DNA of 64,000 bases from Acidimicrobiaceae bacterium. Lineage in GTDB: Bacteria > Actinomycetota > Acidimicrobiia > Acidimicrobiales > Aldehydirespiratoraceae. How positions within the stretch are numbered: the stretch's first letter is position 1; each line of letters opens with the position of its first letter. Below the pieces are notes generated by a model, which saw only the letters and a program-made list of their open reading frames with translations, was not told the DNA's origin and ran no database searches. The stretch lies in assembly GCA_009842325.1 (NCBI GenBank), contig VYFQ01000013.1, positions 67,428 to 131,427 of the forward strand. The letters are read 5' to 3'. Made by a program: the position numbers and the translations under genes. Below, piece by piece: positions 37,681 to 46,873 of the stretch.

Positions 37681-37703
37681 CGCCCACGAGCGGGGCGCCA
37701 CGG

Positions 37704-37750
37704 TTCTGTGCGCAATCGTGCCGCCCTCAGCGGCAAATCTGCTCACAGAA
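37704..37750 (+). promoter_or_regulatory. Nested stem-loop before hisD
   Basis: Outer arms TTCTGTG (37704-37710) and CACAGAA (37744-37750) enclose an inner hairpin TGCCGC/GCGGCA (37719-37724/37730-37735) with a 5-nt loop. It occupies the 90-bp gap between nth and hisD. It may end the nth transcript or regulate the his operon. There is no histidine-codon-rich leader ORF and no T-box signature. Confidence 0.4.
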
Positions 37751-37770
37751 CACCCCGGTAGCGTTGAGGG

Positions 37771-39096
37771 GTGCTGACCCGCCTCGACCTGCGCAGCGAC
37801 CGTGGCGCCGTCGCGTCCCGCCTGCCTCGGCCCGCGCCCGCTTCCGCGGGCCCGTTGGAGGCCGTGCGGAACATCATCGCGGCGGTGCGGGAAGGCGGCG
37901 ACGACGCTCTGCGGGAGTTCACCGAGCGGTTCGACGGCAGCCGGCCGGACAGCCTCACGGTAGAGCCAACTGAGATTGACGAGGCAGTGGCCCGCACACC
38001 GGCTGAAGTGCGAGAGGCTCTGGCGACCGCGGCGGCCAATGTCGAGGCCTACCACCGCCACCAGCTGCTCGACGATGTGCTCCACGAGCGGGGCGGCGTC
38101 TCCGTTCGGGAGCAGCATCTTCCCGTGCGCCGGGCCGGGTGCTACGTGCCCGGAGGCCGAGCCGCCTACCCGTCGACGCTGATCATGACCACGGTGCCGG
38201 CCAAGGTGGCCGGCGTGGCCGAGATCGCGGTGTGCGTGCCGCCCGGTCCCGACGGCCGCATCGCCGACGTGACGCTGGCGGCGGCCGCCACCGCGGGAGT
38301 CACCGAGGTCCATCCCGTGGGCGGGGCCCAGGCCATCGCCGCTCTGGCCTACGGAACCGAGTCGATCCGGTCCGTCGACGTGATCGCCGGGCCAGGCAAC
38401 CCGTATGTGGCGCTGGCTCAGCGGGAAGTCGCCGGGGTCGTGGGCGTGCCGGCCGCGTTCGCGGGACCGTCGGAGGTGGTTGTGGTGGCCGACGCCGACG
38501 CCGACGCCACGTTCGCCGCAGCCGATGTGATCCTGCAGGCCGAGCACGGCCCCGACGGGCTGGCGTGGCTGGTGACGTGGGATGCGTCCACCGCCGATGA
38601 GGTGGAGGCCGAGGTCACCCGGCTCGCGGCGCTCGCCGACCGGCGGTCCGAGATCGAGGCCACGTTGAAGCACTCGGGGTACAGCGTGCTGTGCTCGAGC
38701 GCCGAGCAGGCCCTCGATGTAGTCAACGAGATCGCTCCCGAGCATCTGGAACTCATGGTCGCCGATCCCGAGGCTCTGTTGCCGGGGGTCCGCAACGCGG
38801 GAGCCGTGTTCTGCGGGCTGTGGGCGCCCGCTTCGGTGGGCGACTACGCCGCCGGACCCAACCATGTCCTCCCTACCGACGGGACCGCTCGCTTCGCCGG
38901 GTCCCTGGGCGTGCGCGACTTTCTGAAGAGCATGCATATCGTCAGCGTCGACCGGCCCGGACTCCGGCGGCTGGCGCCTCATGTCATCGCGCTGGCCGAG
39001 GCCGAGGGGCTGACGGCCCACGCCGATTCAGTGAGGCTGCGGCTCGCTTCCCTTGACGCCGAGCCACAGGCGTCGACCACGGAGGGCTCGCCATGA
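37771..39096 (+). CDS. hisD: Histidinol dehydrogenase HisD
   Basis: Zinc-dependent enzyme oxidising L-histidinol to L-histidine in two NAD-dependent steps. GTG 37771 gives 441 residues. Conserved features: RRAGCYVPGGRAAYPS, VAGPGNPYV-type segment, AGPSEVVVVAD, QAEHGPDG (zinc Gln/His), APEHLELM (catalytic Glu-His) and AGPNHVLPT. First gene of the his run, with the hisC ATG overlapping its stop. Confidence 0.97.
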   Translation: MLTRLDLRSDRGAVASRLPRPAPASAGPLEAVRNIIAAVREGGDDALREFTERFDGSRPDSLTVEPTEIDEAVARTPAEVREALATAAANVEAYHRHQLLDDVLHERGGVSVREQHLPVRRAGCYVPGGRAAYPSTLIMTTVPAKVAGVAEIAVCVPPGPDGRIADVTLAAAATAGVTEVHPVGGAQAIAALAYGTESIRSVDVIAGPGNPYVALAQREVAGVVGVPAAFAGPSEVVVVADADADATFAAADVILQAEHGPDGLAWLVTWDASTADEVEAEVTRLAALADRRSEIEATLKHSGYSVLCSSAEQALDVVNEIAPEHLELMVADPEALLPGVRNAGAVFCGLWAPASVGDYAAGPNHVLPTDGTARFAGSLGVRDFLKSMHIVSVDRPGLRRLAPHVIALAEAEGLTAHADSVRLRLASLDAEPQASTTEGSP

Positions 39097-40184
39097 GCCC
39101 GGTCGGAGCCGGGCCCGGCGCGGTCCGGCCCCGCGAAGACATCGCCCTGATGGCCGGCTACCACTCGCCGCAGCTCGACGTGGCCGTCCGCCTCAACACC
39201 AACGAAAGTCCGCTGCCGCCGCCGGCAGCCTTCACCGAGGCGGTGACGGCCGCGACCCGGTCGGTGGTCTGGAACCGGTACCCGGACCGCCAGGCAGCCG
39301 AGCTCAGGGCGCGGATCGCGGATCGCCACGGTGTGACCGCCGATCAGGTCTTCGCGGCCAACGGCTCCAACGAGGTGCTCCAGTGCCTGCTTCTCGCCTA
39401 CGGCGGCCCGGAGCGCAGCGCGGCGGTGTTCGAGCCCACCTACGCGCTGCACTCGCACCTGGCCCGGGTGACCGGCACCGCCGTCGTCGAGGGGGAGCGG
39501 GACGACGACTTCAGCCTCGACCCTGTTGCAGCCGCGACACTGATCGACTCGGTCCGACCGGCGGTGACGTTCCTGTGCTCGCCCAATAACCCCTCCGGGA
39601 CAGTAGCTCCGCTCGCCACGGTCACCTCCCTGCGGGACGCGGCCCGCTCGGCCGGGGGCCTGCTGTGCGTGGACGAGGCCTACGCCGAATTCGCCCCCCA
39701 CAGCGCGCTCGAACTCGTCGACGATGAGACGCCGGTAGTGGTGACCCGCACCTACTCCAAGACCTGGGCCATGGCCGGGGCCCGCCTGGGGTATCTGATC
39801 GGCCCGGAGTGGGTGGTGGCCGAGATGGAGAAGGTGGCCCTGCCGTATCACCTCGACGCGCTCAAGCAGGCCGTCGGCCTCGTCGCCCTCGACTACGTCG
39901 ACGAGATGCAGGCCCGGGTGGATGCCATCGTGGCCGAGCGCAACCGGCTGTCGGACCGGCTGGGCGGGCTGCCGGTGGACGTGTGGCCCTCCGGTGCCAA
40001 CTTCGTGCTCATCCGGCCCCGTCACCGTGACGGCGCCGAGGTGTGGCAGCAGCTGGTCGACCGCTCGGTCCTGGTGCGGAACTGCTCGTCGTGGCCGAGG
40101 CTGGACGGCTGCCTGAGGGTGACGGTCGGCACCCCGGAGGAGGACGACCGCTTCCTGGCCGCCCTCGCACAGATACTGGCGTGA
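39093..40184 (+). CDS. hisC: Histidinol-phosphate aminotransferase HisC
   Basis: PLP aminotransferase of fold type I making histidinol phosphate. The 363 residues have LNTNESPLPPP near the N-terminus, NGSNEVLQ, SPNNPSGT, DEAYAEF and the PLP-lysine motif RTYSKTWAMAGARLGY. C-terminal Arg of GCLRVTVGT binds phosphate. Overlaps hisD by 4 nt. Order hisD-hisC-hisB is standard in Actinobacteria. Confidence 0.96.
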   Translation: MSPVGAGPGAVRPREDIALMAGYHSPQLDVAVRLNTNESPLPPPAAFTEAVTAATRSVVWNRYPDRQAAELRARIADRHGVTADQVFAANGSNEVLQCLLLAYGGPERSAAVFEPTYALHSHLARVTGTAVVEGERDDDFSLDPVAAATLIDSVRPAVTFLCSPNNPSGTVAPLATVTSLRDAARSAGGLLCVDEAYAEFAPHSALELVDDETPVVVTRTYSKTWAMAGARLGYLIGPEWVVAEMEKVALPYHLDALKQAVGLVALDYVDEMQARVDAIVAERNRLSDRLGGLPVDVWPSGANFVLIRPRHRDGAEVWQQLVDRSVLVRNCSSWPRLDGCLRVTVGTPEEDDRFLAALAQILA

Positions 40185-40236
40185 GCGGTTCGGCCCCGTA
40201 CCCTCAAGGGGCGCGCAATACCAAGGAGACCCGGAC

Positions 40237-40827
40237 ATGAGCCGCACGTCCACACTTTCTCGATCCACCAAGGAAACCAGCATCGAAGTCAGCCTCGACC
40301 TCGACGGCGACGGCACGACCGAGACCTCCACCGGCCTGCCGTTCTTCGACCACATGCTCGACCAGCTCGGCCGTCACGGCGGACTCGGGCTGACAGTGCA
40401 GGCTCAGGGCGACCTCGCGGTGGACGCCCACCACACCGTCGAGGACACCGGCATCATCCTGGGAGAGGCCTTCCGCGAGGCCTTGGGCGACAAGGCCGGA
40501 GTGCGCCGCTTCGCCAGCATCACAGTCCCGCTGGACGAGGCTGCGGTCGAGGTGGTGCTCGACCTGTCGGGACGGCCGTTCCTGCACTACGACGTGGAAT
40601 TTCCCGGCGAGAAGATCCTCGGCGACCCGCCCTTCGACCCGCAGCTGGCCGAAGAGTTCTGGCGGGCCTTCGCCACCGCGGCCGCCATCACGCTACACAT
40701 CGTGATGCGGCGAGGTCGCAACACCCACCACATCGTCGAGGCGTCGTTCAAGGGCGTGGCACGGGCCATCCGCGACGCAGTGCGGGTGGAGGGCTCGACC
40801 CTGCCCTCCACCAAGGGCACGCTGTGA
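40237..40827 (+). CDS. hisB: Imidazoleglycerol-phosphate dehydratase HisB
   Basis: Manganese-dependent dehydratase, monofunctional form of 196 residues without the phosphatase domain of enteric HisB. Repeated metal motifs HHTVEDTGI and HHIVEASFKG are visible, along with FFDHMLDQLGRHGG. An AAGGAG ribosome site precedes the ATG. Histidinol-phosphate phosphatase must be encoded elsewhere. Confidence 0.97.
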   Translation: MSRTSTLSRSTKETSIEVSLDLDGDGTTETSTGLPFFDHMLDQLGRHGGLGLTVQAQGDLAVDAHHTVEDTGIILGEAFREALGDKAGVRRFASITVPLDEAAVEVVLDLSGRPFLHYDVEFPGEKILGDPPFDPQLAEEFWRAFATAAAITLHIVMRRGRNTHHIVEASFKGVARAIRDAVRVEGSTLPSTKGTL

Positions 40828-41459
40828 CGGGCAGACCGCTCGTCGCCATCCTCGACTACGGCATCGGCAACCTGCACTCGGCGCAGAAGGGCTTCGAGCA
40901 CGCCGGGGCAGACGCCCGGCTCACCGCCGACCTCGGTCTCATAAGGGCCGCCGACGGAGTGGTACTCCCGGGCGTCGGAGCCTTCGCGCCCTGCATGGCC
41001 GCGCTAGGCCGCACCGGCCTGGACGACGCGGCACTCCGGGCCGTGCAGTCGGGCCGGCCGTTCATGGGAATCTGCGTGGGGATGCAGGTGCTCTTCGCGG
41101 GCTCCGACGAGGCCCCGGGAGTCTCAGGACTGGGCGTGTTCGACCGCATGGTGCGCTGGATCCCGGGGCCGGTGAAGCGTCCTCAGATGCAATGGAACGT
41201 CCTCCAGCGCAGTGGCGACCACCGCATGCTGGCCGACCTGGATGATCCGATCTGGGCCTACTTCGTCCACTCGCTGGCACCCGAGATGGGAGACGCATCC
41301 GACGTGGTCGCCACGTGCGACTACGGCGGACCGGTGGTGGCCGCGGTGGCCCGAGACAACGTCTGGGCCGCTCAATTCCACCCCGAGAAGTCATCGGCCG
41401 TGGGCCTGCAGATCCTGGCCAACTTCGTGACGGCCTCGGCCGCGGCCGCAACCAACTGA
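40824..41459 (+). CDS. hisH: Imidazole glycerol phosphate synthase glutaminase subunit HisH
   Basis: Class I glutamine amidotransferase that feeds ammonia to HisF. GTG 40824 overlaps the hisB stop and gives 211 residues. The catalytic triad is visible: Cys in FMGICVGMQ, and His/Glu in QFHPEKSS. Seven bases separate it from hisA. The partner hisF is the last gene of the run. Confidence 0.96.
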   Translation: MTGRPLVAILDYGIGNLHSAQKGFEHAGADARLTADLGLIRAADGVVLPGVGAFAPCMAALGRTGLDDAALRAVQSGRPFMGICVGMQVLFAGSDEAPGVSGLGVFDRMVRWIPGPVKRPQMQWNVLQRSGDHRMLADLDDPIWAYFVHSLAPEMGDASDVVATCDYGGPVVAAVARDNVWAAQFHPEKSSAVGLQILANFVTASAAAATN

Positions 41460-41465
41460 AGCGTC

Positions 41466-42209
41466 ATGCAGTTGTTCGCTGCAGTGGACATCCGCAACGG
41501 TCGCTGCGTACGGCTTCGCCAGGGCGACTACGGCGCCGAGACGGTCTACGACACCGATCCGGTCGCCCGCGCCGTAGAACTTGCCAGCCAGGGCGCGGGA
41601 TGGATCCACGTCGTCGATCTCGACGGCGCCCGATCCGGTCATCCCGACAACGCCGCGGTGGTGACCGCCATCGCCGGCGCGGTCGATGTGCCGGTCCAGG
41701 CAGGCGGGGGAGTGCGGACGGCCGCCACCGCCGAAGCGTGGTTCGCGGCCGGCGTCGAGCGTGTGGTGCTGGGCACCGCCGCACTGCGCGACCCGGAGTT
41801 GGTACGGGGTCTGTCCCGATCGCGCCGGATAGCGGTCGGTCTCGACGCCCGGGCCGGCGACGTCGCCACCGACGGCTGGCTGCAGGGCTCGGGGCAGTCG
41901 GTGCTGGATGTGGCCCGCAGCTTCGCGGCCGACGGCGTGGACGCATTCGTGGTAACCGAAATCAGCCGCGACGGGACGCTGGAGGGTCCCGATATCGACG
42001 GGCTGGCTTCGGTGCTCGACGCGGTGTCGGTGGACGTGATCGCCTCCGGGGGCGTGGGGCAGCTCGGCGACCTGACGGCGCTGGCCGGGCTCGAAGGCCG
42101 CGCCGGCCGCCGGTTGAGCGGGGTGATCGTGGGCACTGCGCTCTACGAGGGGCGCTTCACGGTTGCCGAGGCGGTAGCCGCCCTGGCCGGAAGAGAAACG
42201 AGCGGCTGA
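41466..42209 (+). CDS. hisA: Phosphoribosylformimino-AICAR-ribotide isomerase (HisA or PriA type)
   Basis: TIM-barrel Amadori isomerase of 247 residues. It begins [18 protein letters not shown] with the catalytic Asp, has VQAGGGVR, and the second catalytic Asp in [13 protein letters not shown]. In many Actinobacteria the same gene product (PriA) also performs the TrpF reaction; no trpF was seen in this window, and sequence alone does not decide. Two bases separate its stop from hisF. Confidence 0.95.
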   Translation: MQLFAAVDIRNGRCVRLRQGDYGAETVYDTDPVARAVELASQGAGWIHVVDLDGARSGHPDNAAVVTAIAGAVDVPVQAGGGVRTAATAEAWFAAGVERVVLGTAALRDPELVRGLSRSRRIAVGLDARAGDVATDGWLQGSGQSVLDVARSFAADGVDAFVVTEISRDGTLEGPDIDGLASVLDAVSVDVIASGGVGQLGDLTALAGLEGRAGRRLSGVIVGTALYEGRFTVAEAVAALAGRETSG

Positions 42210-42210
42210 G

Positions 42211-42978
42211 ATGCGGGTGGCCCGGGTCATTCCCTGCCTCGATGTGGACGCGGGCCGGGTTGTCAAGGGGGTGAACTTCGTGGACATCCGCGACGCCGGC
42301 GATCCGGTCGAGCTGGCTGCCCGCTACGACGCCGAGGGCGCCGACGAGCTGGTATTCCTGGACATCACCGCGTCATCGGACCGCCGCGACACCACCGTGG
42401 CCATGGCCCGGGCGGTGGCCGACGAGGTGTTCATCCCGTTCACCATCGGCGGTGGCATCCGAACCCTCGACGACGCCCGGCTCCTGCTGCGGGCAGGAGC
42501 AGACAAGGTGAGCGTCAACACTGCGGCGGTGCGCCGGCCCGAGTTGGTGAGCGAGATCAGCCGGGAGTTCGGCGCCCAGTGCTGTGTAGTAGCCATCGAC
42601 GCCCGCAGCTCAAGCGAGGCACCCAGCGGCTACGAGGTCTTCACCCACGGCGGACGCACCCGGACCGGCATCGACTGCCTGGAGTGGGTGGCCGAAGTAG
42701 AGCGACTCGGAGCCGGTGAGATCCTGCTCACCTCCATGGACCGCGACGGCACCAGAGAAGGCTTCGAGCTGAAGTTGACGTCCAAGGTTGCGACCGCGGT
42801 GGGTATCCCGGTGATCGCCAGCGGGGGAGTGGGCAGCTTGGACCATTTGGTGGAGGGAGTCACCGAGGGCAAGGCCGACGCAGTGCTGGCCGCCAGCATC
42901 TTCCATTACGGAGAGCACACAATCGCCGAGGCCAAGACCCGCATGGCCCAAGCCGGAATCCCAGTCCGCCCCACATGA
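42211..42978 (+). CDS. hisF: Imidazole glycerol phosphate synthase cyclase subunit HisF
   Basis: TIM-barrel cyclase of 255 residues that forms imidazole glycerol phosphate and AICAR with ammonia from HisH. It starts [21 protein letters not shown] with the catalytic Asp, has IGGGIRT, the second catalytic Asp in [12 protein letters not shown], and IASGGVG. Last gene of the run; hisG, hisE and hisI are not present here. A structured intergenic element follows. Confidence 0.97.
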   Translation: MRVARVIPCLDVDAGRVVKGVNFVDIRDAGDPVELAARYDAEGADELVFLDITASSDRRDTTVAMARAVADEVFIPFTIGGGIRTLDDARLLLRAGADKVSVNTAAVRRPELVSEISREFGAQCCVVAIDARSSSEAPSGYEVFTHGGRTRTGIDCLEWVAEVERLGAGEILLTSMDRDGTREGFELKLTSKVATAVGIPVIASGGVGSLDHLVEGVTEGKADAVLAASIFHYGEHTIAEAKTRMAQAGIPVRPT

Positions 42979-42991
42979 ACGCGACCCGCCA

Positions 42992-43078
42992 GGCCGGGGG
43001 GTGGCGGCGAGTCAGATGACCGACGAGTAGGGCGAAGCCCGTGTCGGTCCTCCGACTCGACGACAGGACCCGCCGGCC
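42992..43078. repeat. Structured intergenic element, copy 2
   Basis: An 87-nt nested hairpin matching the element at 22846-22933. Outer stem 42992-43002/43068-43078 (11 bp with one mismatch), middle stem 43008-43013/43054-43059 (CGAGTC/GACTCG), inner stem 43018-43024/43043-43049 (GACCGAC/GTCGGTC), apex GGGC-GAA-GCCC. The middle stem differs in sequence from copy 1 but still pairs. It lies in the 237-bp gap between hisF and the IOR gene, which otherwise shows no ORF. Confidence 0.75.
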
Positions 43079-43215
43079 GGAAACACCGCTAGAGAGGGGC
43101 AGAATGCCCGCCGCCACGAAGGACGGCCAGCGAGACGCCCCTTCCCTAGCCGCAATAGCCGCACTAGTCTCGCTGCCGCGCCAATGCCCCGATCGCTGAC
43201 GCCCGGAGGTCGCCT

Positions 43216-46200
43216 TTGACCGTCGCTGACACGTACCGCCTGTCCTCCCGGTACACCGACGACTCAGGAACGGTGTTCATGACGGGCCTCCAGGCGCTGG
43301 CCCGGCTCCCGATCGAGCAGCTTCGGGCCGACCGGCTCGCGGGGCTGGACACCGCCGCGTTCATCAGCGGCTATCCGGGTTCGCCCGTCGGCGGCTACGA
43401 CGGCGACGTGGGCAGGGCGATCGAGCAGGCCCCCGATCTTCCCATTGTGCTGGCTCCTGCCCTCAACGAGGAGCAGGCGGCCACCGCGGTGATGGGATCC
43501 CAGTTGGCCTCGCTTCGCCCCGACTCCCGTTATGACGGCGTTCTTGGCATCTTCTACGGCAAGGCACCCGGCGTGGACCGCGCCTCCGACGCACTTCGCC
43601 ACGCTGTGTTCGCCGGCACGGACCCCCGCGGCGGTGCGGTGGTGATCGCGGGCGACGACCCGGCGGCCAAGAGTTCGACCATCCCGTCGTCGTCGGCGGG
43701 AACCCTCGCCGACAAGCACATTCCCGTGCTCTACCCGGGATCGCCCCGCGAGGCTCTGGACCTGGGCCGCCACGCCGTGTACCTGTCGCGCGCCACCGGT
43801 CTGTGGACCAGCCTGAAGATCGTGGCCGACGTGGCCGACGGCTCGGGGACGGTGCACCTCGATCCCCGCCGGGTCGATCCTGTCATCCCCACCATCGACG
43901 GCGAGCCCTACGTACACACTCCCGACGGCCGGCTGCTGACTCCAGAGACGGTCGACGCCGAACAGGAGATCTACGAGGTCCGGCACCCGCTGGCCATCGA
44001 GTACGCCGCCCTCAACCACCTCAACCACGCCACCGTCAACCCGTCCGACGCCTGGATCGGGATCGTGGCCTCGGGGATCACCTACCGGGAGCTGCGCGAA
44101 GCGCTTCGCCGGCTGGGACTGGCCGACGACGCCGAGATCGCGGCGGCCGGCATCCGGCTCATGTGCATGCACATGCCCATCCCGTTCAGCCCTCGGCGGG
44201 CCCGCCACTTCGCTCGGGGTCTGGTGGAGATCTTCGTGGTGGAGGAGAAGCAGCCCAACATCGAGTCGCTCATGAAGGACGCCCTCTACAACGAGCGCCG
44301 GCGGCCGCGAGTGACGGGCAAGTTCGACGAGCACGACGCGATGCTGCTGCCCGGCCACGGGGGCCTCGCCGCCGACGACCTGCTGGAGCCGCTGCGCCGG
44401 CGCCTGTCCGAGCGCATCGGCCACCGCCTCGCTCCCGAGCAGCCGCCCCGCGAGCTGATCCCGCTGAACTCGGACGTGGCCCGCACGCCCTACTTCTGCT
44501 CGGGATGCCCCCACAACCGCTCGACCAAGGTCCCCGACGGCGCCGCAGTGGGCGCTGGGATCGGCTGCCACACGATGACCCTGCTGATGGATTCCGACGG
44601 CTTCGGCGACATCGTGGGGCTGACCTGCATGGGCCAGGAGGGGGCCCAGTGGATCGGTATGTCCCCGTTCGTCGAGACGCCGCACATCTTCCAGAACATC
44701 GGTGACGGCACCTACTTCCACAGCGGCCAACTCGCCATCCAGGGCGCGATCGCAGCCGGCGTCGACGTCACCTACAAGCTGCTCTGGAACCGTACCGTGG
44801 CCATGACCGGGGGCCAGGACCCCCAAGGCATGCTGGGAGTGGCCGAGGTGTGCCGGATGCTGCTGGCCCAAGGAGTGGCCCGAGTGGTGGTGACCTCCGA
44901 CGATGTAGCCCGCTACCGCGGCGCGGACCTGCCCGAGGGTGTGGACGTCTGGCCCCGCAACCGGCTGATGGAGGCCCAGGAGCTGCTCTCTGAGATCAAG
45001 GGCGTCACCGTGCTGATACACGACCAGCAGTGCGCGGCCGAGGCCCGGCGGGGCCGCAAGCGGGGAACCGTGGCCGTGCCCAGCCAGCGCGTCTTCATCA
45101 ACGAGCGGATCTGCGAGGGCTGCGGCGACTGCGCGCAGATCAGCAACTGCCTGTCGGTGCAGCCCGTCGAGACGGCATTCGGCCGCAAGACCCGCATCGA
45201 CCAGACGACATGCAACCTGGACTTCTCGTGCCTCGAGGGCGACTGCCCGTCGTTCATGACAGTGACCCGGCCCGGCCGCCTGCGGTCATGGCTGCACCGC
45301 ATCACCGGGCGGGACCGGGTCTCGGCGGGCGCGGCGAGCGGCCCGGCCCACGCGGCGCCCACCGATCTGGACGACCCTGTGCCTGTCGTCGGAACCGACG
45401 ACCTGTCGGTCCGTATCGTCGGCATCGGTGGCACCGGCGTGGTGACCGTCAGCCAGGTGATCGGGACCGCTGCCATGTTCGACGGCTACGAGGTGAGGGG
45501 CCTCGACCAGATCGGCCTCTCTCAGAAGGCCGGGCCGGTGGTCAGCGACCTGCGCCTGTACCGGGGCGAGGAGGCGGCCAGCAATCGCCTGGGCGAGGGC
45601 CAGGCCGACGTTCTGCTGGCCTTCGACCAGCTGGGGGCGGCGTCGCCCTCGGGCATGAGCAGGGCCGACCCGGAGCGCACCGTGGTGGTCGGCTCGACCT
45701 CGCGTACCCCCACCGGAGCGATAGTGGCTCACCCGGAACGGGCCATGCCGGAGCCTGCCGAGCTGGAGGCCGTGATCGCGTCGGCCACCCGGGCCGACTG
45801 CCGTCACTGGGCCGACGCCCAAGCCCTCACCGAGGCCCTGCTGGGCAACTCGGTGACGGCCAACGTGTTCGTGGTGGGAATGGCGGTGCAGGCCGGGGCG
45901 CTGCCGCTTTCGCCGTGGTCGGTGGAGCAGGCCATCGAGCTCAACGGCGTGGCGACGAGAAGCAACATCGAGGCGTTCCGGTGGGGCAGGGCCCTGGTGG
46001 CCCGGCCCGGGACGGTGGAAGCTGCGGCCGCCTCCGGTCCGGCCCGCCGCCACGGGCCGGGTGAACTCGACGAGCATCTCGCGGCCCGGGTGGCCGAGGT
46101 GACCGCCGCCGCCGGCTTCGACGGGACTACAACCGGCGGGGCCGGCTCCGAGGACGGCTACCGGGGTCCCGTCGATCTGGAGCTGATGACGAAGGAACTG

Positions 46201-46767
46201 TGCGCCTACCAGTCGCCGAAGCTTGCTCACAAGCATCTCGACTTCGTGGAAGCCGTGGCCGCTGCCGACGCCGAGCGAGGCGACGGGTCGGGACGGCTGG
46301 CCCGAGCCGCAGCCCGGGGCTACTTCAAGCTGCTGGCCTACAAGGACGAGTACGAGGTGGCCAGGCTGATGCTCGACCCCGACGCCACCGCCGAGGCCCG
46401 CCAGCGGGCGGCAACCACCTCCGGGAGGCTGGCGTGGAGGCTGCACCCGCCGATCCTGCGGGCCCTCGGCATGAAGTCGAAGATCTCGGTGCCGGTGTCG
46501 TGGACGCCGGCCATACGGCTGCTGGCCTCGATGCGCGGCCTGCGGGGCACGCCCTTCGACGTGTTCTCCTACACCGCGGTGCGGCGGGCGGAGCGGTCCT
46601 TGCCGAAGAAGTACCGAGCCGCGGTCACATCCGACCTTGAGACGTTGGATCCGGGCTGTTACGAAGCCGTGCTGCGGAGAGCCGCTCTTCCGGAGATCGT
46701 CCGGGGATACGAGCACATCAAGATGGCCGGGATCGACAAGATGAGAGAGGAACTGAAGCGAGCCTGA
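43216..46767 (+). CDS. Fused indolepyruvate ferredoxin oxidoreductase family protein
   Basis: Large 2-oxoacid:ferredoxin oxidoreductase (1183 residues) combining the IorA-like and IorB-like parts in one chain. It starts at TTG 43216 after a GGAGG ribosome site. In order: pyrimidine-binding TPP domain with SGYPGSPVGGYD, TPP-diphosphate domain with GAGIGCHTM and GDGTYFHSG, a [4Fe-4S] region with CEGCGDC and a second Cys cluster around residues 655-680, a gamma domain starting GIGGTGVVTVSQ, and a C-terminal IOR-specific extension. It would oxidise aryl or branched 2-oxoacids to acyl-CoA. Substrate is unresolved. Confidence 0.93.
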   Translation: MTVADTYRLSSRYTDDSGTVFMTGLQALARLPIEQLRADRLAGLDTAAFISGYPGSPVGGYDGDVGRAIEQAPDLPIVLAPALNEEQAATAVMGSQLASLRPDSRYDGVLGIFYGKAPGVDRASDALRHAVFAGTDPRGGAVVIAGDDPAAKSSTIPSSSAGTLADKHIPVLYPGSPREALDLGRHAVYLSRATGLWTSLKIVADVADGSGTVHLDPRRVDPVIPTIDGEPYVHTPDGRLLTPETVDAEQEIYEVRHPLAIEYAALNHLNHATVNPSDAWIGIVASGITYRELREALRRLGLADDAEIAAAGIRLMCMHMPIPFSPRRARHFARGLVEIFVVEEKQPNIESLMKDALYNERRRPRVTGKFDEHDAMLLPGHGGLAADDLLEPLRRRLSERIGHRLAPEQPPRELIPLNSDVARTPYFCSGCPHNRSTKVPDGAAVGAGIGCHTMTLLMDSDGFGDIVGLTCMGQEGAQWIGMSPFVETPHIFQNIGDGTYFHSGQLAIQGAIAAGVDVTYKLLWNRTVAMTGGQDPQGMLGVAEVCRMLLAQGVARVVVTSDDVARYRGADLPEGVDVWPRNRLMEAQELLSEIKGVTVLIHDQQCAAEARRGRKRGTVAVPSQRVFINERICEGCGDCAQISNCLSVQPVETAFGRKTRIDQTTCNLDFSCLEGDCPSFMTVTRPGRLRSWLHRITGRDRVSAGAASGPAHAAPTDLDDPVPVVGTDDLSVRIVGIGGTGVVTVSQVIGTAAMFDGYEVRGLDQIGLSQKAGPVVSDLRLYRGEEAASNRLGEGQADVLLAFDQLGAASPSGMSRADPERTVVVGSTSRTPTGAIVAHPERAMPEPAELEAVIASATRADCRHWADAQALTEALLGNSVTANVFVVGMAVQAGALPLSPWSVEQAIELNGVATRSNIEAFRWGRALVARPGTVEAAAASGPARRHGPGELDEHLAARVAEVTAAAGFDGTTTGGAGSEDGYRGPVDLELMTKELCAYQSPKLAHKHLDFVEAVAAADAERGDGSGRLARAAARGYFKLLAYKDEYEVARLMLDPDATAEARQRAATTSGRLAWRLHPPILRALGMKSKISVPVSWTPAIRLLASMRGLRGTPFDVFSYTAVRRAERSLPKKYRAAVTSDLETLDPGCYEAVLRRAALPEIVRGYEHIKMAGIDKMREELKRA

Positions 46768-46810
46768 GGCCGAGCGCAGGGGGCGACCCGGTTCATACGG
46801 ACGAGGCCGT

Positions 46811-46842
46811 GGCCCGAGCGGCCCGTGAGCGGAGCGAACAAG
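46811..46842. repeat. Dispersed 32-bp repeat, copy 2 (inverted)
   Basis: Exact reverse complement of 22174-22205, 24.6 kb apart. It lies 44 bp after the IOR stop in the 106-bp gap before the SNF2 helicase gene. Flanks show further partial similarity. See copy 1. Confidence 0.75.
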
Positions 46843-46873
46843 AGCGGGATGACTGATCCCGAGAGCCTGATCC

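Noticed and set aside
36964..39021. 685-codon minus-strand ORF over nth and hisD
   Set aside because: Overlaps two well-supported genes and shows compositional bias only.
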